Notes: a model not told the origin generated them from the letters alone. DNA of 64,000 bases from Paractinoplanes lichenicola (GCF_016785085.1 NZ_JAENHO010000026.1:18481-82480); one strand, 5' to 3'. Counted from the first letter of the stretch, positions 25,442 through 34,823 are shown. Made by a program: numbers and translations.

Positions 25442-27151
25442 TCAGGCCGTGAAACGGAAGTAGAGCCAGTTGCCGTAGGTCAGGGCGTTGACGGCGTCGT
25501 TGGGGGCCAGCGGCGTGCTCGGGTCGTAGGGCCGGTAGGTGGCCCGCGCCCGCAGCGGCACGTTGACCGAGGTCATGCCGGTGAGGGTGTAGTGCGACTT
25601 GCCGGCGCTGTTCACGGCGACGTGGGCCGACCGCAGCGGCCGCCACGTGTTGCCGTTCCAGAACTCCATCTGGAGGGTCTGCCGGCGGCCCGGGTAGGCG
25701 GGCATCGTGGTGGTGAAGTACGGCTTGACCGACTTGCGGAAGTACGCGTACGGGATCGTGCCGACCTTCTTCGTCGTGTACTGCCGCGAGGTGGCCAGCG
25801 CGACCGTCGTCCTCGTGTGAATGGTCGACTTCGCCTCGGTGGGCAGGTAGTTGCTGTCGCCGACGAACTTGGCCGTCACGCTGGTGGTGCGGGTCAGCTT
25901 GAACGTCGTCGAGACGATGCCCGCGCTGTTGCTGGTGGCCCGCTTGACCAGTCGCAGGGGCTGGTCGCCGCCCCACGGGTCGGCCCAGATCTCGACGACG
26001 CGGCCGGGCGCGCCGATCCTCGCGGTCAGCGTCACCGTCGAGTTGTACGGGACGGTCGCGCCGTTGCCGCTCATCGTGAGCGTGGGCTTGACCCGGGGCG
26101 CCGCGGCGGGGCTGTTCATGACCCACATCCGGAACTCGGACTTCGCGTTGCGGGTGATCGCGAACAGCCGCGGGCCGTCCGGCTGCCAGGCCACGTCGTC
26201 GATGATCTCGCCGGTCGGCGCGGCGAACGTCTGCGTCGAAGTCTCGGCGCCGCGCGGGAAGACGGCGATGTCGGTGCCGGCCCCGGAGTTGTTGTAGCCG
26301 ATCGCGACCCGGCCGTCCGGGTGAACGTCGATCGACGCCGGGTTGCAGCGTCCCGCGTACGCGGGGGAACGCTCGTTGGTCGCCAGCGTCACCTTCCACG
26401 GCGTGCAGCCGTCGCCCCACCCGATCAACGTGGCGCCGTCGGCGGAGAGGGCCGCTCCGCGCACGGGCGCGTCGAGCGGGGCGATCGCCCCGGACTGCCA
26501 GGAGGCGTTGGTCTCGATCCACACGCTGCCACCGGTGCGGGCGTCGGCCGAGGTGTCGACGGCCAGCCGGCGATCGGGGTCGCCAGGCGCCGTGAGGAAC
26601 AGCGGAGCGCCGTGGAGCGGGCTGGTGTCCGCGGTGATGTGGCCGGCATGCAGCGGGATGGTGCCCGTGTCGAGCACCTCGACGCTGCTGGGCCGCCCGG
26701 CCTTCGACGGGATCTCGTAGCCGAACCTGACCCCGTCGGCGACCGTGGTCATGGTGGTCGGGGTGTACGGCTCGACGAGCGGGGTGGAGCGCTGCTTGGT
26801 CAGCGTGGCCGCGTCGAAGATCGCGATCGCCCGGGACCCGGTGACCGCGGCGTAGAGCGTTCGCCCGTCCGGCGACAGGGCGAGCCCGTTGATGCCGGGC
26901 AGGCCGGTCCGGGTGGCCAGCACGGCGCCGTCATAGTTCGTGGCCACCAGCTGACCACCCGTCGCGTCGCTGATCAGCACCTGCTTGTGCATGGGGTCGA
27001 CCAGAACGTCGGTGGCCGACTTGATCAGCAATTGGTTGCCGCGGGCGAGCGCGATGTCGGCCGCCGAGGATGTGCCGGTGCCGAGGGCGACAACGGTTGT
27101 CGCCGCCCCGGCCACGACCGCGGCCAGGACGGCGACGCGAAGCTTATGCAT
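25442..27151 (-). CDS. secreted beta-propeller protein with bacterial Ig-like domain
   Basis: The protein has 569 residues: signal peptide about 1-31 (LAAVVAGAATTVVA), then repeated propeller-like strands (GINGLALSPDGRTLYAAV, VRGAALSADGATLIGWG, IDDVAWQPDGPRLFAI) of YVTN/WD type to about 335, then an Ig-like domain (PTLTMSGNGATVPYNSTVTL) about 345-435 and a C-terminal beta domain. No catalytic motif is visible; it may bind a ligand or the cell surface. It converges with the nuclease gene. Confidence 0.75.
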   Translation of the reverse strand: MHKLRVAVLAAVVAGAATTVVALGTGTSSAADIALARGNQLLIKSATDVLVDPMHKQVLISDATGGQLVATNYDGAVLATRTGLPGINGLALSPDGRTLYAAVTGSRAIAIFDAATLTKQRSTPLVEPYTPTTMTTVADGVRFGYEIPSKAGRPSSVEVLDTGTIPLHAGHITADTSPLHGAPLFLTAPGDPDRRLAVDTSADARTGGSVWIETNASWQSGAIAPLDAPVRGAALSADGATLIGWGDGCTPWKVTLATNERSPAYAGRCNPASIDVHPDGRVAIGYNNSGAGTDIAVFPRGAETSTQTFAAPTGEIIDDVAWQPDGPRLFAITRNAKSEFRMWVMNSPAAAPRVKPTLTMSGNGATVPYNSTVTLTARIGAPGRVVEIWADPWGGDQPLRLVKRATSNSAGIVSTTFKLTRTTSVTAKFVGDSNYLPTEAKSTIHTRTTVALATSRQYTTKKVGTIPYAYFRKSVKPYFTTTMPAYPGRRQTLQMEFWNGNTWRPLRSAHVAVNSAGKSHYTLTGMTSVNVPLRARATYRPYDPSTPLAPNDAVNALTYGNWLYFRFTA

Positions 27152-27224
27152 TTGCGGAGGACTCCCCCGTAGATCAACAGTCCGCACAGACTAGTGGCTG
27201 CCGATCATGGGGGGAGTCCGTCGT

Positions 27225-29237
27225 TCAGCGGAGACCGTTGCGGATGGCGACCTTGATCAGCAGCTCGGGATCGTCGCTGATCAGGCCGTCGACGCCCAGG
27301 TCGAGCACGCGTTGCATGGTGGGGGCGTCGTTGACCGTGTACGGCACGACTTTCAGGTCATAACGGTCCTGGAGCTTGGCCACGACCGGGCCGTGGAAGT
27401 AGGCCGGGTTCTGCCGCAGATACCAGTCGTCGTTCGCGACCGTGGCCTGCGCCGGGTCGTGCACCTGCCAGTTGGCCGAGACCGTCGACGCGCCGGCCGC
27501 CCGGACGAGCTTGCCCAGGTCGCGGTAGTGCCACCAGTCGAGGCCGCCGGTCCACGGGCTCTTGACCTTCGGGTCGTCGTAGACCGCGCGCAGCGAGCAC
27601 TCGTCGGCCGGCGAGGCGCACTCGGCCGGGCCGTACTGCCAGACCAGCGCGACCGTCTCGATCCGGCGGTCGAGCCGCTGGGCCAGGCGGATCGTGCGCC
27701 AGTCGAACGACTGGATCGTCACCCGCCGCTCGAGCCCGGCCGCCTGGATCGCGCGCACCAGCTTGGTCGTGAAGACCTGGTAGGGCGCGGTGTCGTCGAC
27801 GAGCGGACTGATCTTCGTCTCGATGTTCATCCGGATGTCCTTGCGCCCGCTGCCCTTGACCAGCGCGAAGAACTCCTCGATGGTCGGGATCCGGGCGCCC
27901 GGCACGGCCACCTGGCCCGGGACGACCTTCGAGCCGCAGTCGAGCGTCTTGATCTGCGCCAGCGTGAGATCGTGGACAACCTTCCCCACGTACGGGAAAA
28001 GGGGGTCTCCGGTTTTGACAGGCGCGGTGTCGACGCAGTGCGAGCCGTTGATCGTGCGGTCGTGCAGCATGACCAGGCGACCGTCGGCCGTCACCCCGGT
28101 GTCCGTCTCCAGGGTCGAGATCGCCGGGTTGGCCAGCGAGTTCGCGAACGCGGGGAGGGTGTTCTCGGGGCGCGTGGCCCGGCCGCCGCGGTGCGCCTGC
28201 ACGTCGAACGGCGACGCGTACGCCTTGGGTAGCCGGTAACCCCGGGCGGCGAGCAGCGTCCGCAGCCGGTCCGGGTAGTCGGTGATCAGGCCGTCGACGC
28301 CGTCGTCGAGCAGCTTGGTCATGGTCGGCACGTCGTCCACGGTCCACGGCACGACCTTGATCCCGTACGCGTGGGCCCGCTTGACCATCTCGCGGGTGAC
28401 GTAGGGCCGATAGCCGGGATCGGTGACCGTGCCGTTCTGCGGGAAGCCGTGCACGGGCGAGAACGCCGAGGCGCCGAACGATTTGATCGCCCGGATCGGG
28501 TCGCCGCCGAAGGTGTCGATGTCGATCCCGCCCAGCCACGGCGACGCGCCCGGCTGACCGGTCTGCAGGAAGTCGAAGTTGGTCAGGGCCACCAACGGCA
28601 GCCGCGGCTCGACCTGGCGCATCCGCATCAGCGCGCCCCAGTCGAAGCTCTGGATCGTGACCTGCCGCAGCAGCCCCGCCCTGCGGATCTCGGCCGCGGT
28701 GACCTGCACGAACTGCTCGCGCGGAGCGGTCTCGGTCGGCGCGCCGGCCTCTACCTTGGTCTCGACGTTGAGCTTCACGCCGTCCGCGCGGTACCGCTTG
28801 ACCAGCGCGAACACCTCGCTCAGGAGCGGCATCCGGGCGCCCGGCACGGCCAGCTGACCGGGCTTGTCGGCCAGCGTCTGCGAGCCGCAGTCCAGTGTGC
28901 GGACCTGGGCCAGGGTGAGCGTGTTGACGTACTTGCCCACGTACGGGAATTCGGGGTCCCCGGCCGTGGCGGGCGCGGTGTCGGCACACTTGGTGCCCGT
29001 GACGCGGCGGTCGTGAGTGACCACCGCCCGGCCGTCCTCGGTGATCTGCACGTCGAGCTCGAGCGTGCTCACGCCGAGCTGAAGGGCGTTGCCGAACGAG
29101 GCCAGGGTGTTCTCGACGCGAAGACCGAGGCCGCCGCGGTGAGCTTGCAGGTCGAAGGTCTTGCCACCGCCGGCGACGGCGGGACTGGGGACGGCCAGAA
29201 CGCCGGCCGCGAGAAGCATTGCGACAGGAATGCGCAT
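27225..29237 (-). CDS. secreted glycerophosphodiester phosphodiesterase with two tandem domains
   Basis: The protein has 670 residues: signal peptide 1-22, then two complete GDPD barrels at about 27-345 and 348-670. Each starts with the catalytic HRGG (FDLQAHRGG, FDVQAHRGG), has the metal-binding ELD/ETD (LELDVQI; LETDTGV) and the second His in a HD motif (VTHDRRVTG; MLHDRTING). Domain 2 has LETD instead of LELD. It hydrolyses deacylated phospholipids outside the cell to glycerol 3-phosphate. The domains are clearly paralogous to each other. Confidence 0.92.
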   Translation of the reverse strand: MRIPVAMLLAAGVLAVPSPAVAGGGKTFDLQAHRGGLGLRVENTLASFGNALQLGVSTLELDVQITEDGRAVVTHDRRVTGTKCADTAPATAGDPEFPYVGKYVNTLTLAQVRTLDCGSQTLADKPGQLAVPGARMPLLSEVFALVKRYRADGVKLNVETKVEAGAPTETAPREQFVQVTAAEIRRAGLLRQVTIQSFDWGALMRMRQVEPRLPLVALTNFDFLQTGQPGASPWLGGIDIDTFGGDPIRAIKSFGASAFSPVHGFPQNGTVTDPGYRPYVTREMVKRAHAYGIKVVPWTVDDVPTMTKLLDDGVDGLITDYPDRLRTLLAARGYRLPKAYASPFDVQAHRGGRATRPENTLPAFANSLANPAISTLETDTGVTADGRLVMLHDRTINGSHCVDTAPVKTGDPLFPYVGKVVHDLTLAQIKTLDCGSKVVPGQVAVPGARIPTIEEFFALVKGSGRKDIRMNIETKISPLVDDTAPYQVFTTKLVRAIQAAGLERRVTIQSFDWRTIRLAQRLDRRIETVALVWQYGPAECASPADECSLRAVYDDPKVKSPWTGGLDWWHYRDLGKLVRAAGASTVSANWQVHDPAQATVANDDWYLRQNPAYFHGPVVAKLQDRYDLKVVPYTVNDAPTMQRVLDLGVDGLISDDPELLIKVAIRNGLR

Positions 29238-29318
29238 GCGGCCAGCGTGTGTGCCGGGCGCAACGATCAGCCGACGTCTATGTGAACCGATGGCGGCCAT
29301 TCACGGGAATCTCTGCCT

Positions 29319-29416
29319 CGCTCGCTGGGTGCCTTGCCTGCTCGGTGCCTCGCTTGCTCGCCCGCTCGGTGCCCGGGCTGCTCGGTGCCTTGCCTGCTCG
29401 GCGCCTCGCCCGCTCC
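29319..29416. repeat. degenerate CTCGGTGCC repeats
   Basis: The spacer between the phosphodiesterase and the methyltransferase holds repeated GCTCGGTGCCTTGCCTGCTC-like units (two near-perfect copies with diverged ones between). No gene is seen. Confidence 0.6.
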
Positions 29417-29429
29417 GGTTTTGGGCGAG

Positions 29430-30452
29430 TCAGGCGACGGCGGCCATCGCCGCGTGGCGGCCGTCGCGCCACAGGAGGCCGGCCTCGCGAAAACCGGCCG
29501 ACCGGGCGGCGGCGACATGCCACGAGACCGAGCCGGCGAAGTTGGCCGGCGGCCGGCTCCGAAAGACGTCGGCCCGCGACTCCATGAGCCCCGCGAACTC
29601 CGACGCCTCACCCACCTCGCCCCACCACTGCGCCCAGGCCAGCTCGGCCGCGGCCTCGCCCGGGGCCGGGTTGAGGGCGCTCATCACCGAGGGCAACCCG
29701 TCGTCGGGCATGAGGTCGGCCACCACCAACAGGCCGCCGGGGGCGAGGGCGCGCCGGCAACGACGATAAAGCGCACGAATCCGTTCGGGCCGCAGGTAAT
29801 GCACAGTCATGACGGCAGTGGCCAGGTCATAGCCGCGGTCGGCCGGAAGCGCGCCATGGGAACGTGCGCCATCGGAACGTGGGCCATCGGGAAGTGCGCC
29901 ATCGGGAAGTGCGCCGTTGGGAAGTGCGCCGTTGGGAAGTGCGCCGTTGGGAAGTGCGCCATCGGGAAGTGCGCCGTTGGGAAGCGCGCCACCGGAACGC
30001 GCGCCACCGGAAGGTGCGCCGTTAGGAAGCGCGTCGCCGAGAAGTGCGCCACTGCGAAGCACGTCATCGGGAACGGTGTCGCCCTCGGCGAGGAGTTTGC
30101 TGTCGTCGGCTTGGATTGAGTCGTCGTTGATCGGGAGGGCTTCCCCGAGGTCGGCGTCGATCACCGAGACGGCTGGCGGTACCCCGTCGCGGGCGAGGGC
30201 CAGCAGCACCGGGTCGATGTCAATCATGGTGACCGCGGCCTCGGGCCAGCGCGCCGACATCCGCTCGGCCAGCACGCCGGGGCCGCCGCCGAGATCGAGG
30301 ACGCGCACGGGTGATCGGCCCAGGACGGCATCGGCGGCGACGGCGATCGCGGCTTCGAGGGAGGGCAGGCCCGGCACGAACCCGGTCATCACCTCGTCCC
30401 AGGCGGCCCGCCACCGGGCGGAGTCGAGCGTCGTCGTCGGCATATGGCCCAT
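29430..30452 (-). CDS. SAM-dependent methyltransferase interrupted by pentapeptide repeats
   Basis: The protein has 340 residues. Motif I (VRVLDLGGGPGVLAERM), the acidic end of strand 2 (VTMIDIDP), VIDADLGEALP and the strand-4 region YDLATAVMTVHYL identify a class I methyltransferase. Between the last two lie about 75 extra residues (about 125-203), mostly repeats of ALPNG/ALPDG-type pentapeptides encoded by a 15-bp minisatellite. The normal family join would be a few residues long, so the repeat seems to have expanded from the LGEALP loop. The reading frame is kept. Substrate unknown. Confidence 0.78.
   Translation of the reverse strand: MGHMPTTTLDSARWRAAWDEVMTGFVPGLPSLEAAIAVAADAVLGRSPVRVLDLGGGPGVLAERMSARWPEAAVTMIDIDPVLLALARDGVPPAVSVIDADLGEALPINDDSIQADDSKLLAEGDTVPDDVLRSGALLGDALPNGAPSGGARSGGALPNGALPDGALPNGALPNGALPNGALPDGALPDGPRSDGARSHGALPADRGYDLATAVMTVHYLRPERIRALYRRCRRALAPGGLLVVADLMPDDGLPSVMSALNPAPGEAAAELAWAQWWGEVGEASEFAGLMESRADVFRSRPPANFAGSVSWHVAAARSAGFREAGLLWRDGRHAAMAAVA
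29843..30068. repeat. 15-bp minisatellite, about 15 copies
   Basis: Units of the type GGGAAGTGCGCCGTT or GGGAAGTGCGCCATC are repeated head to tail inside the methyltransferase gene. The central seven to eight are nearly identical and the flanking ones diverge. Since 15 is a multiple of 3, copy-number change leaves the frame intact. Confidence 0.9.
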
Positions 30453-30895
30453 TTCGGCAGACTACAGAAAACGACATCCATTTCCAACAGCCCGCCCGCG
30501 GCGAATGGCGGTGCTCCCTGCCGACCGGGCGGTGCACGGCGGCGGATGGGCGATGGCGCACTGAGCGGCGGCGGTTGGGGGCGCGCGGTGGTGGCAGCGG
30601 GGACTGGGCGGGGCAGGGGGCGAATGGGAGGTGCGCGGTGGTGGCGGCTGACGGTGGCAGTTGGGCGCTGGGCGGCGGCCGGGAGGTGCCCGGCGGCGAT
30701 TGGGCGATGCTGGGTAGCGGGTGGCGGCCCGGGGTGTGCGGTGGCGGATCGGCGATGCGGGCTGGCGGTGGATGGGCGATGCGGCTGGCGGCTGGCGGCT
30801 GGCGGGCCGGCGGTGTGCGGCGGCTGGCGGTGGCGGTTGGCGGATGGGTGATGGCGGCCGGTGGTGTGCTGCGGTAGGGGGTGCCGCGCGGTGGG
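30453..30895. repeat. G-skewed low-complexity spacer with G-quadruplex motif
   Basis: About 440 bp with strong G over C excess on the plus strand and degenerate GGCGGTGGC/GGCTGGC repeats. At 30599-30628 five G runs (GGGG, GGG, GGGG, GGGGG, GGG) with loops of 1-5 nt form a canonical quadruplex motif. The open frames here look like products of the repeats, not genes. It lies downstream of the PLP operon and upstream of the methyltransferase. Confidence 0.6.
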
Positions 30896-32065
30896 TCAGT
30901 CGAGGGTGGCCAGCGCCGAGAGCAGGCGATCGACCTCGTCCGGGGTGTTGTAGACGTGCAGGCTCACGCGTACGGAGGAGGTCTTTTCGCCCTGTGTGCC
31001 CTGGCAGTGGCTGTCGGCGCGGACGAGCAGGTTGTCGGAGGCCAGGATGAAGCCGAGGTCGTTGGAGCCGATGTCGTGGTGCCGGAACGTCACGATTCCG
31101 TGCCGCTGCTGCACGGTTGAGCCGGCCGTGAGGCTGTTCTGGCAGCCCAGCACCTCGTAGCTGCGCAGGGCGGACAACCCGGCGGTGAGCCGTCCGCCCA
31201 GCGCGACGAGGTAGGCCGAGATCCGCGAGAGCCCCACGGATGTGAGCCAGTCCATCGCCGCGGCCAGGCTGACGATTCCGGCTGTGTTGGGGGAGCCGCT
31301 CCAGCCGGCCGGCTTGAAGACCGGGCCACGCTTGTTGGCGGCCCATACCGCCCCGATGCCGGGCAGGGCCATCGCCTTGTGGCCGGAGAAGACGATGAAG
31401 TCGACGTCCAGTGCCTCCGCCGAGATCGGCATGTGCCCGAAGCTCTGCGCCGCGTCCAAGCAGATGGGGATGTCGGGCCCGGCCGCGGCGCGCAGCCGGT
31501 GCACGTTCATGTCGTTGCCGTAGACGTGGTGCACGTGGGTGGCCGCGATGAAACGGGTGCGCGGTCCGATCGGCAGGCGCGCGACGTCGTAGTCGTGGGC
31601 CTCGTCGTAGGGCATCGGCCGCACGACGATCCGCACACCCTGGCGTCGCAGTAATTCGACCGCATCCAGCCAGGGCACCAGATTCGCGCTGTGGTCCGCG
31701 AACGGCACGATGATCTCGTCGCCGTCAGACAAATAGGACACAAGCCAATCCAAGGCCACCGTACGCAACCCCGCCGTGGTCCCGTCGACGAAGTGAACGC
31801 TGGACTTGTCGCCGGCAAAGAGGAAGCGCCGCACCTGGTCGCGGGCGGCTTCGATGCGGGCGGTGGTGCGGTTGGCCCAGGGGTACGTGCCTCGGGCGGC
31901 GTTGGCGTTTTCGCTGGTCAGGTAGGCCATTACCGCGTCCAGCACCGCCTGCGGCTTCTGGGAGGTGGCCGCGCTGTCCAGGTAGGCCACTCCGGGGTTG
32001 CCCATGAGCAGGGGGAACTGCGACCGTACGCCGATCTGCCAGCCGGTTTCCAAGGTGAGCGTCAT
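30896..32065 (-). CDS. SufS/CsdA-like cysteine desulfurase-fold PLP enzyme
   Basis: The protein has 389 residues, fold type I, class V aminotransferase family. The PLP Lys is 230 (FSGHKAMALPG), the cofactor-binding Asp is 204 (CLDAAQSFGH). Cys 354 in VRADSHCQG aligns with the sulfur-carrying Cys of SufS (RxGHHC). It is third in an operon; its ATG overlaps the previous stop by one base. It probably removes sulfur or another beta group from an amino acid made by the operon. Confidence 0.82.
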   Translation of the reverse strand: MTLTLETGWQIGVRSQFPLLMGNPGVAYLDSAATSQKPQAVLDAVMAYLTSENANAARGTYPWANRTTARIEAARDQVRRFLFAGDKSSVHFVDGTTAGLRTVALDWLVSYLSDGDEIIVPFADHSANLVPWLDAVELLRRQGVRIVVRPMPYDEAHDYDVARLPIGPRTRFIAATHVHHVYGNDMNVHRLRAAAGPDIPICLDAAQSFGHMPISAEALDVDFIVFSGHKAMALPGIGAVWAANKRGPVFKPAGWSGSPNTAGIVSLAAAMDWLTSVGLSRISAYLVALGGRLTAGLSALRSYEVLGCQNSLTAGSTVQQRHGIVTFRHHDIGSNDLGFILASDNLLVRADSHCQGTQGEKTSSVRVSLHVYNTPDEVDRLLSALATLD

Positions 32066-33372
32066 CAGTCACGCACCAGCCGTGCGCCCGCGTCGCGCCA
32101 GGCGATTACGCCGCCCGCGAGTGACCGTACTTCCGGGTGACCCATGCGGAGGAGCAGTGCGGCGTATCGGGCCGACTTCTCGCCGACCGGGCACACCAGC
32201 AGCACCGGCTGGCGCCGGCCGAACGGTAGTCCACCGTGGAGCAGCTCGGCGAAGAGCTCGTCCACGATGTTGATCGAGCCGTCGATGTGCAGCGCCCGGT
32301 ACGCGTGCGGGTTGCGCAGGTCGATGACCAGCCCGGGCCAGCGCGACGCCTCCTCGACGTCGACCGTCGGCGCGGCCGCGATCTCGTCGGCGGTCAGGAC
32401 CCGTACGTCGTTGGTCGCCGGCGGCCGTCCGAACAGCGCCGGCCGGCGGTCGCGCAGGTAGCTCAGGTAGCTCTCGACCCGGTCGCAGACGATGAACACG
32501 GCCGTCTTGCGCGAGGTCAGCGTGGCGTCCAGGGCGCGCAGGTGGCGTACGGCTCCTTGATAGGCCCCGCCCCCGGTGGGCCCGGCCGGGGTTCCGCAGC
32601 GGCGCACCAGCGTGAGCAGCCCGTCGATGGCGTCGTCGGAGGTGATCGTCTCGAGGGTGTCGTAGACGCCGGGGTCGAACAGCCCGACCTCGTGCACCTC
32701 GTCGATCGTGCGGATGCCGGGGATGAAGTCGCTCTTGGCGGCGACCAGACCGATCACCCGTACGTCGGGGTCGTGCTGGCGCAGCGCGCGGGCCACCCCG
32801 GTCGACGAGCCGGCCGTGCCCACGCAGGCCACGAAGTAGTCGGGTGCGCGGCCGTCCAGGTCCTTGACGATCTCGGGTCCGGTGCCGTGCAGGTGGGCCT
32901 CGACGTTGCGCTCGTTGAAGTACTGATCTGTGTGCACGTAGCCGCTGCCGTTGTCGCTGAGCGTGCGGTGCATGCGTGAGAGCGGGTCCTCGGTGTCGGT
33001 CGGGTCGAGGCATTCGGCCTGGCCCGGCAGCTCGTCGAGCTCGGCCCCGAGCAGCAGCAACAGGTCCTTGATCTCGGGGACCTTCATCCGGTTGGTGACG
33101 CTCTTGAAGGGCAGCCCGTGCATCCCGGCGATCAGGGCCAGCGCCTTGGCCGTGTTGCCGCTGGACAGCTCGACCACGGTGTCCCCGCGCGCGGCCGCGC
33201 CGGCCAGCAGCGGGCGGATCATCTGCAGGGCGGCGCGATCCTTGACCGAGCCGAACGGGTTGAGCAGCTCCATCTTGGCGTACAGGTCGATGTTGACCAG
33301 GCCGTGCACCGCGGGGTCGAGACGCACCAGCGGCGTGTTGCCGATCGCCTCGGTCATGTCGTCGTATCTCAT
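32065..33372 (-). CDS. cysteine-synthase-like PLP enzyme fused to rhodanese
   Basis: The protein has 435 residues. Residues 1-310 are a fold-type II PLP enzyme of the CysK/CBS group: Lys 44 in GSVKDRAA, SSGNTAKAL for the phosphate or carboxylate, and VGTAGSSTGVARAL. Residues about 320-435 are a rhodanese domain with the active-site loop VCPVGEKSARY, Cys 394. A beta-replacement enzyme is thus fused to a sulfur carrier. The start overlaps the decarboxylase stop (ATGA). Confidence 0.85.
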   Translation of the reverse strand: MRYDDMTEAIGNTPLVRLDPAVHGLVNIDLYAKMELLNPFGSVKDRAALQMIRPLLAGAAARGDTVVELSSGNTAKALALIAGMHGLPFKSVTNRMKVPEIKDLLLLLGAELDELPGQAECLDPTDTEDPLSRMHRTLSDNGSGYVHTDQYFNERNVEAHLHGTGPEIVKDLDGRAPDYFVACVGTAGSSTGVARALRQHDPDVRVIGLVAAKSDFIPGIRTIDEVHEVGLFDPGVYDTLETITSDDAIDGLLTLVRRCGTPAGPTGGGAYQGAVRHLRALDATLTSRKTAVFIVCDRVESYLSYLRDRRPALFGRPPATNDVRVLTADEIAAAPTVDVEEASRWPGLVIDLRNPHAYRALHIDGSINIVDELFAELLHGGLPFGRRQPVLLVCPVGEKSARYAALLLRMGHPEVRSLAGGVIAWRDAGARLVRD

Positions 33373-34823
33373 GCTGCCTCCGTGCGCTCGTGGACGGGCC
33401 AGTACTGCTCGTCGAGGCACCAGCTCCACCGGTCGCCGTCGCGGAAGAGGGCGACCTTGCGGCCGATCGGCTGGTGCAGGGCGCGAGTGGCGCTGAAGTC
33501 CATGAAGTAGCCGGCCGTGTTGACGAAGGCGAGCAGGTCGCCGGGCCGGGGCCGCGCGGGCAGGGTCACCTTGCGCCGGGTGATCAGGTCGGATTCCAGG
33601 CAGAGGTTGCCGAGCAGGAAGACCTCCGTCGGTTCGGGCGGCCGGTCGCCGGCGCCCACGAGCACGGGATCCATCAGCACCCCGTGCTCCTCGAGGCTGA
33701 CGTCCCGCGCGTTCATCTCCAGCCGTACGAGAAGGTCCGCGGAGCCCGTACGCACCTCGAGCACCCGGGCCAGCACGAGCCCGCACTGGTCGAGCAGCGC
33801 CCGCCCGGGTTCGATGTCGAGGTCGATCATGCTGTCGAGCAGCAGCTCCCCCAGCGGCCGGCGCTGCGCGGGGGCGAGGGTGGTGAGCAGCTGGTCGAGA
33901 TAGCCGGGCCCGGAGACCGGCCGGTACGCGGGGTAAAGCCCGAGCGCCCCGCGCAGGGTGCCGGCCTCGTTGCGCAGCCCGTATCCGTGCCCGTTCCAGG
34001 TCATCGGTGGTCGCCGGCCGAGCACCGCCTGGGCCAGCTCGGAGGTGTACCGCTCCCACTGCCCGGCCTCGGCGAGGTAGTTGACGCCGAACCCGCCGCC
34101 GATGTCGACCGACCAGACCGGAACGCCCCGGTTGCGGCATTCGTCGAGCGCGGCCAGGCAGCCCTCCAGCGCGACCGCCTTCTCGGGCAGGCCGATGGTG
34201 TCGAGGTGGTATGCGACCCCGACGAGCTCCAGCTGCTCGGCGTGCTTGTCGAGCCGGCCCAGCACCTCGGTCAGCTGATCGAACGGCACTCCGAACCGGC
34301 TGCGGCGACTGATCAGCTGCACGCCCGGCGCGGCGAACCCGGCCAGGCGCACCATCACCCGTACGCGGGGCAGGCGGTTGATCGCGACCAGGGCGGCGAG
34401 CTCGCTCAGCTCGTCGAGCGAGTCGGCGTTGACGAGCACCCCGGTGCGCGCGGCCAGCCAGAGGAACTCGCGATTCTTCGGCCCGGTGGCGATCACCCGG
34501 TCGGGGGTGAAGCCGGCGCCGAGCGCGTGCTGCAGCTCGGCCAGCGAGGCGACGTCGACGCCGGCGTCGGTGGTGGCCAGCTGGCGCAGCAATGCCGCGG
34601 AACGGTTCGCTTTGTGGGCGAAATAGATGTGACCGCGTAGCCGATGCGCTCGATAGACCGCTCGGAAAGACTCCACATTGGCGGCCAGCGCACCCGGCAG
34701 CACGATGTTGAGCGGTGAGCCGAGGCCGTCGGCCAACTGTCGCAGGAGCGCGTTCTCGGCGAGAACCGATTGGAGGATCGGTTCGATTCTGGGGACCAGC
34801 TCGAGTGGACGTGAATCGGTCAC
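33369..34823 (-). CDS. type III PLP decarboxylase-like enzyme (DAP/ornithine decarboxylase fold; Y4yA-like)
   Basis: The protein has 484 residues. The alanine-racemase-like barrel has the PLP Lys 71 (YFAHKANRSAALL), glycine-rich DIGGGFGVNY and DIEPGRALL for the phosphate, and a C-terminal LGNLCLESDL with the Cys that in this family reaches the partner active site. It resembles the Y4yA group known beside cysteine-synthase homologues. First gene of the three-PLP operon; GTG 34823 follows GGGGAG. Confidence 0.8.
   Translation of the reverse strand: MTDSRPLELVPRIEPILQSVLAENALLRQLADGLGSPLNIVLPGALAANVESFRAVYRAHRLRGHIYFAHKANRSAALLRQLATTDAGVDVASLAELQHALGAGFTPDRVIATGPKNREFLWLAARTGVLVNADSLDELSELAALVAINRLPRVRVMVRLAGFAAPGVQLISRRSRFGVPFDQLTEVLGRLDKHAEQLELVGVAYHLDTIGLPEKAVALEGCLAALDECRNRGVPVWSVDIGGGFGVNYLAEAGQWERYTSELAQAVLGRRPPMTWNGHGYGLRNEAGTLRGALGLYPAYRPVSGPGYLDQLLTTLAPAQRRPLGELLLDSMIDLDIEPGRALLDQCGLVLARVLEVRTGSADLLVRLEMNARDVSLEEHGVLMDPVLVGAGDRPPEPTEVFLLGNLCLESDLITRRKVTLPARPRPGDLLAFVNTAGYFMDFSATRALHQPIGRKVALFRDGDRWSWCLDEQYWPVHERTEAA

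Noticed and set aside
29807..30119. Repeat proteins with AHFPM or GKCAV units
   Set aside because: They are other frames of the 15-bp minisatellite, which is free of stops in several frames; only the methyltransferase frame has a domain context.
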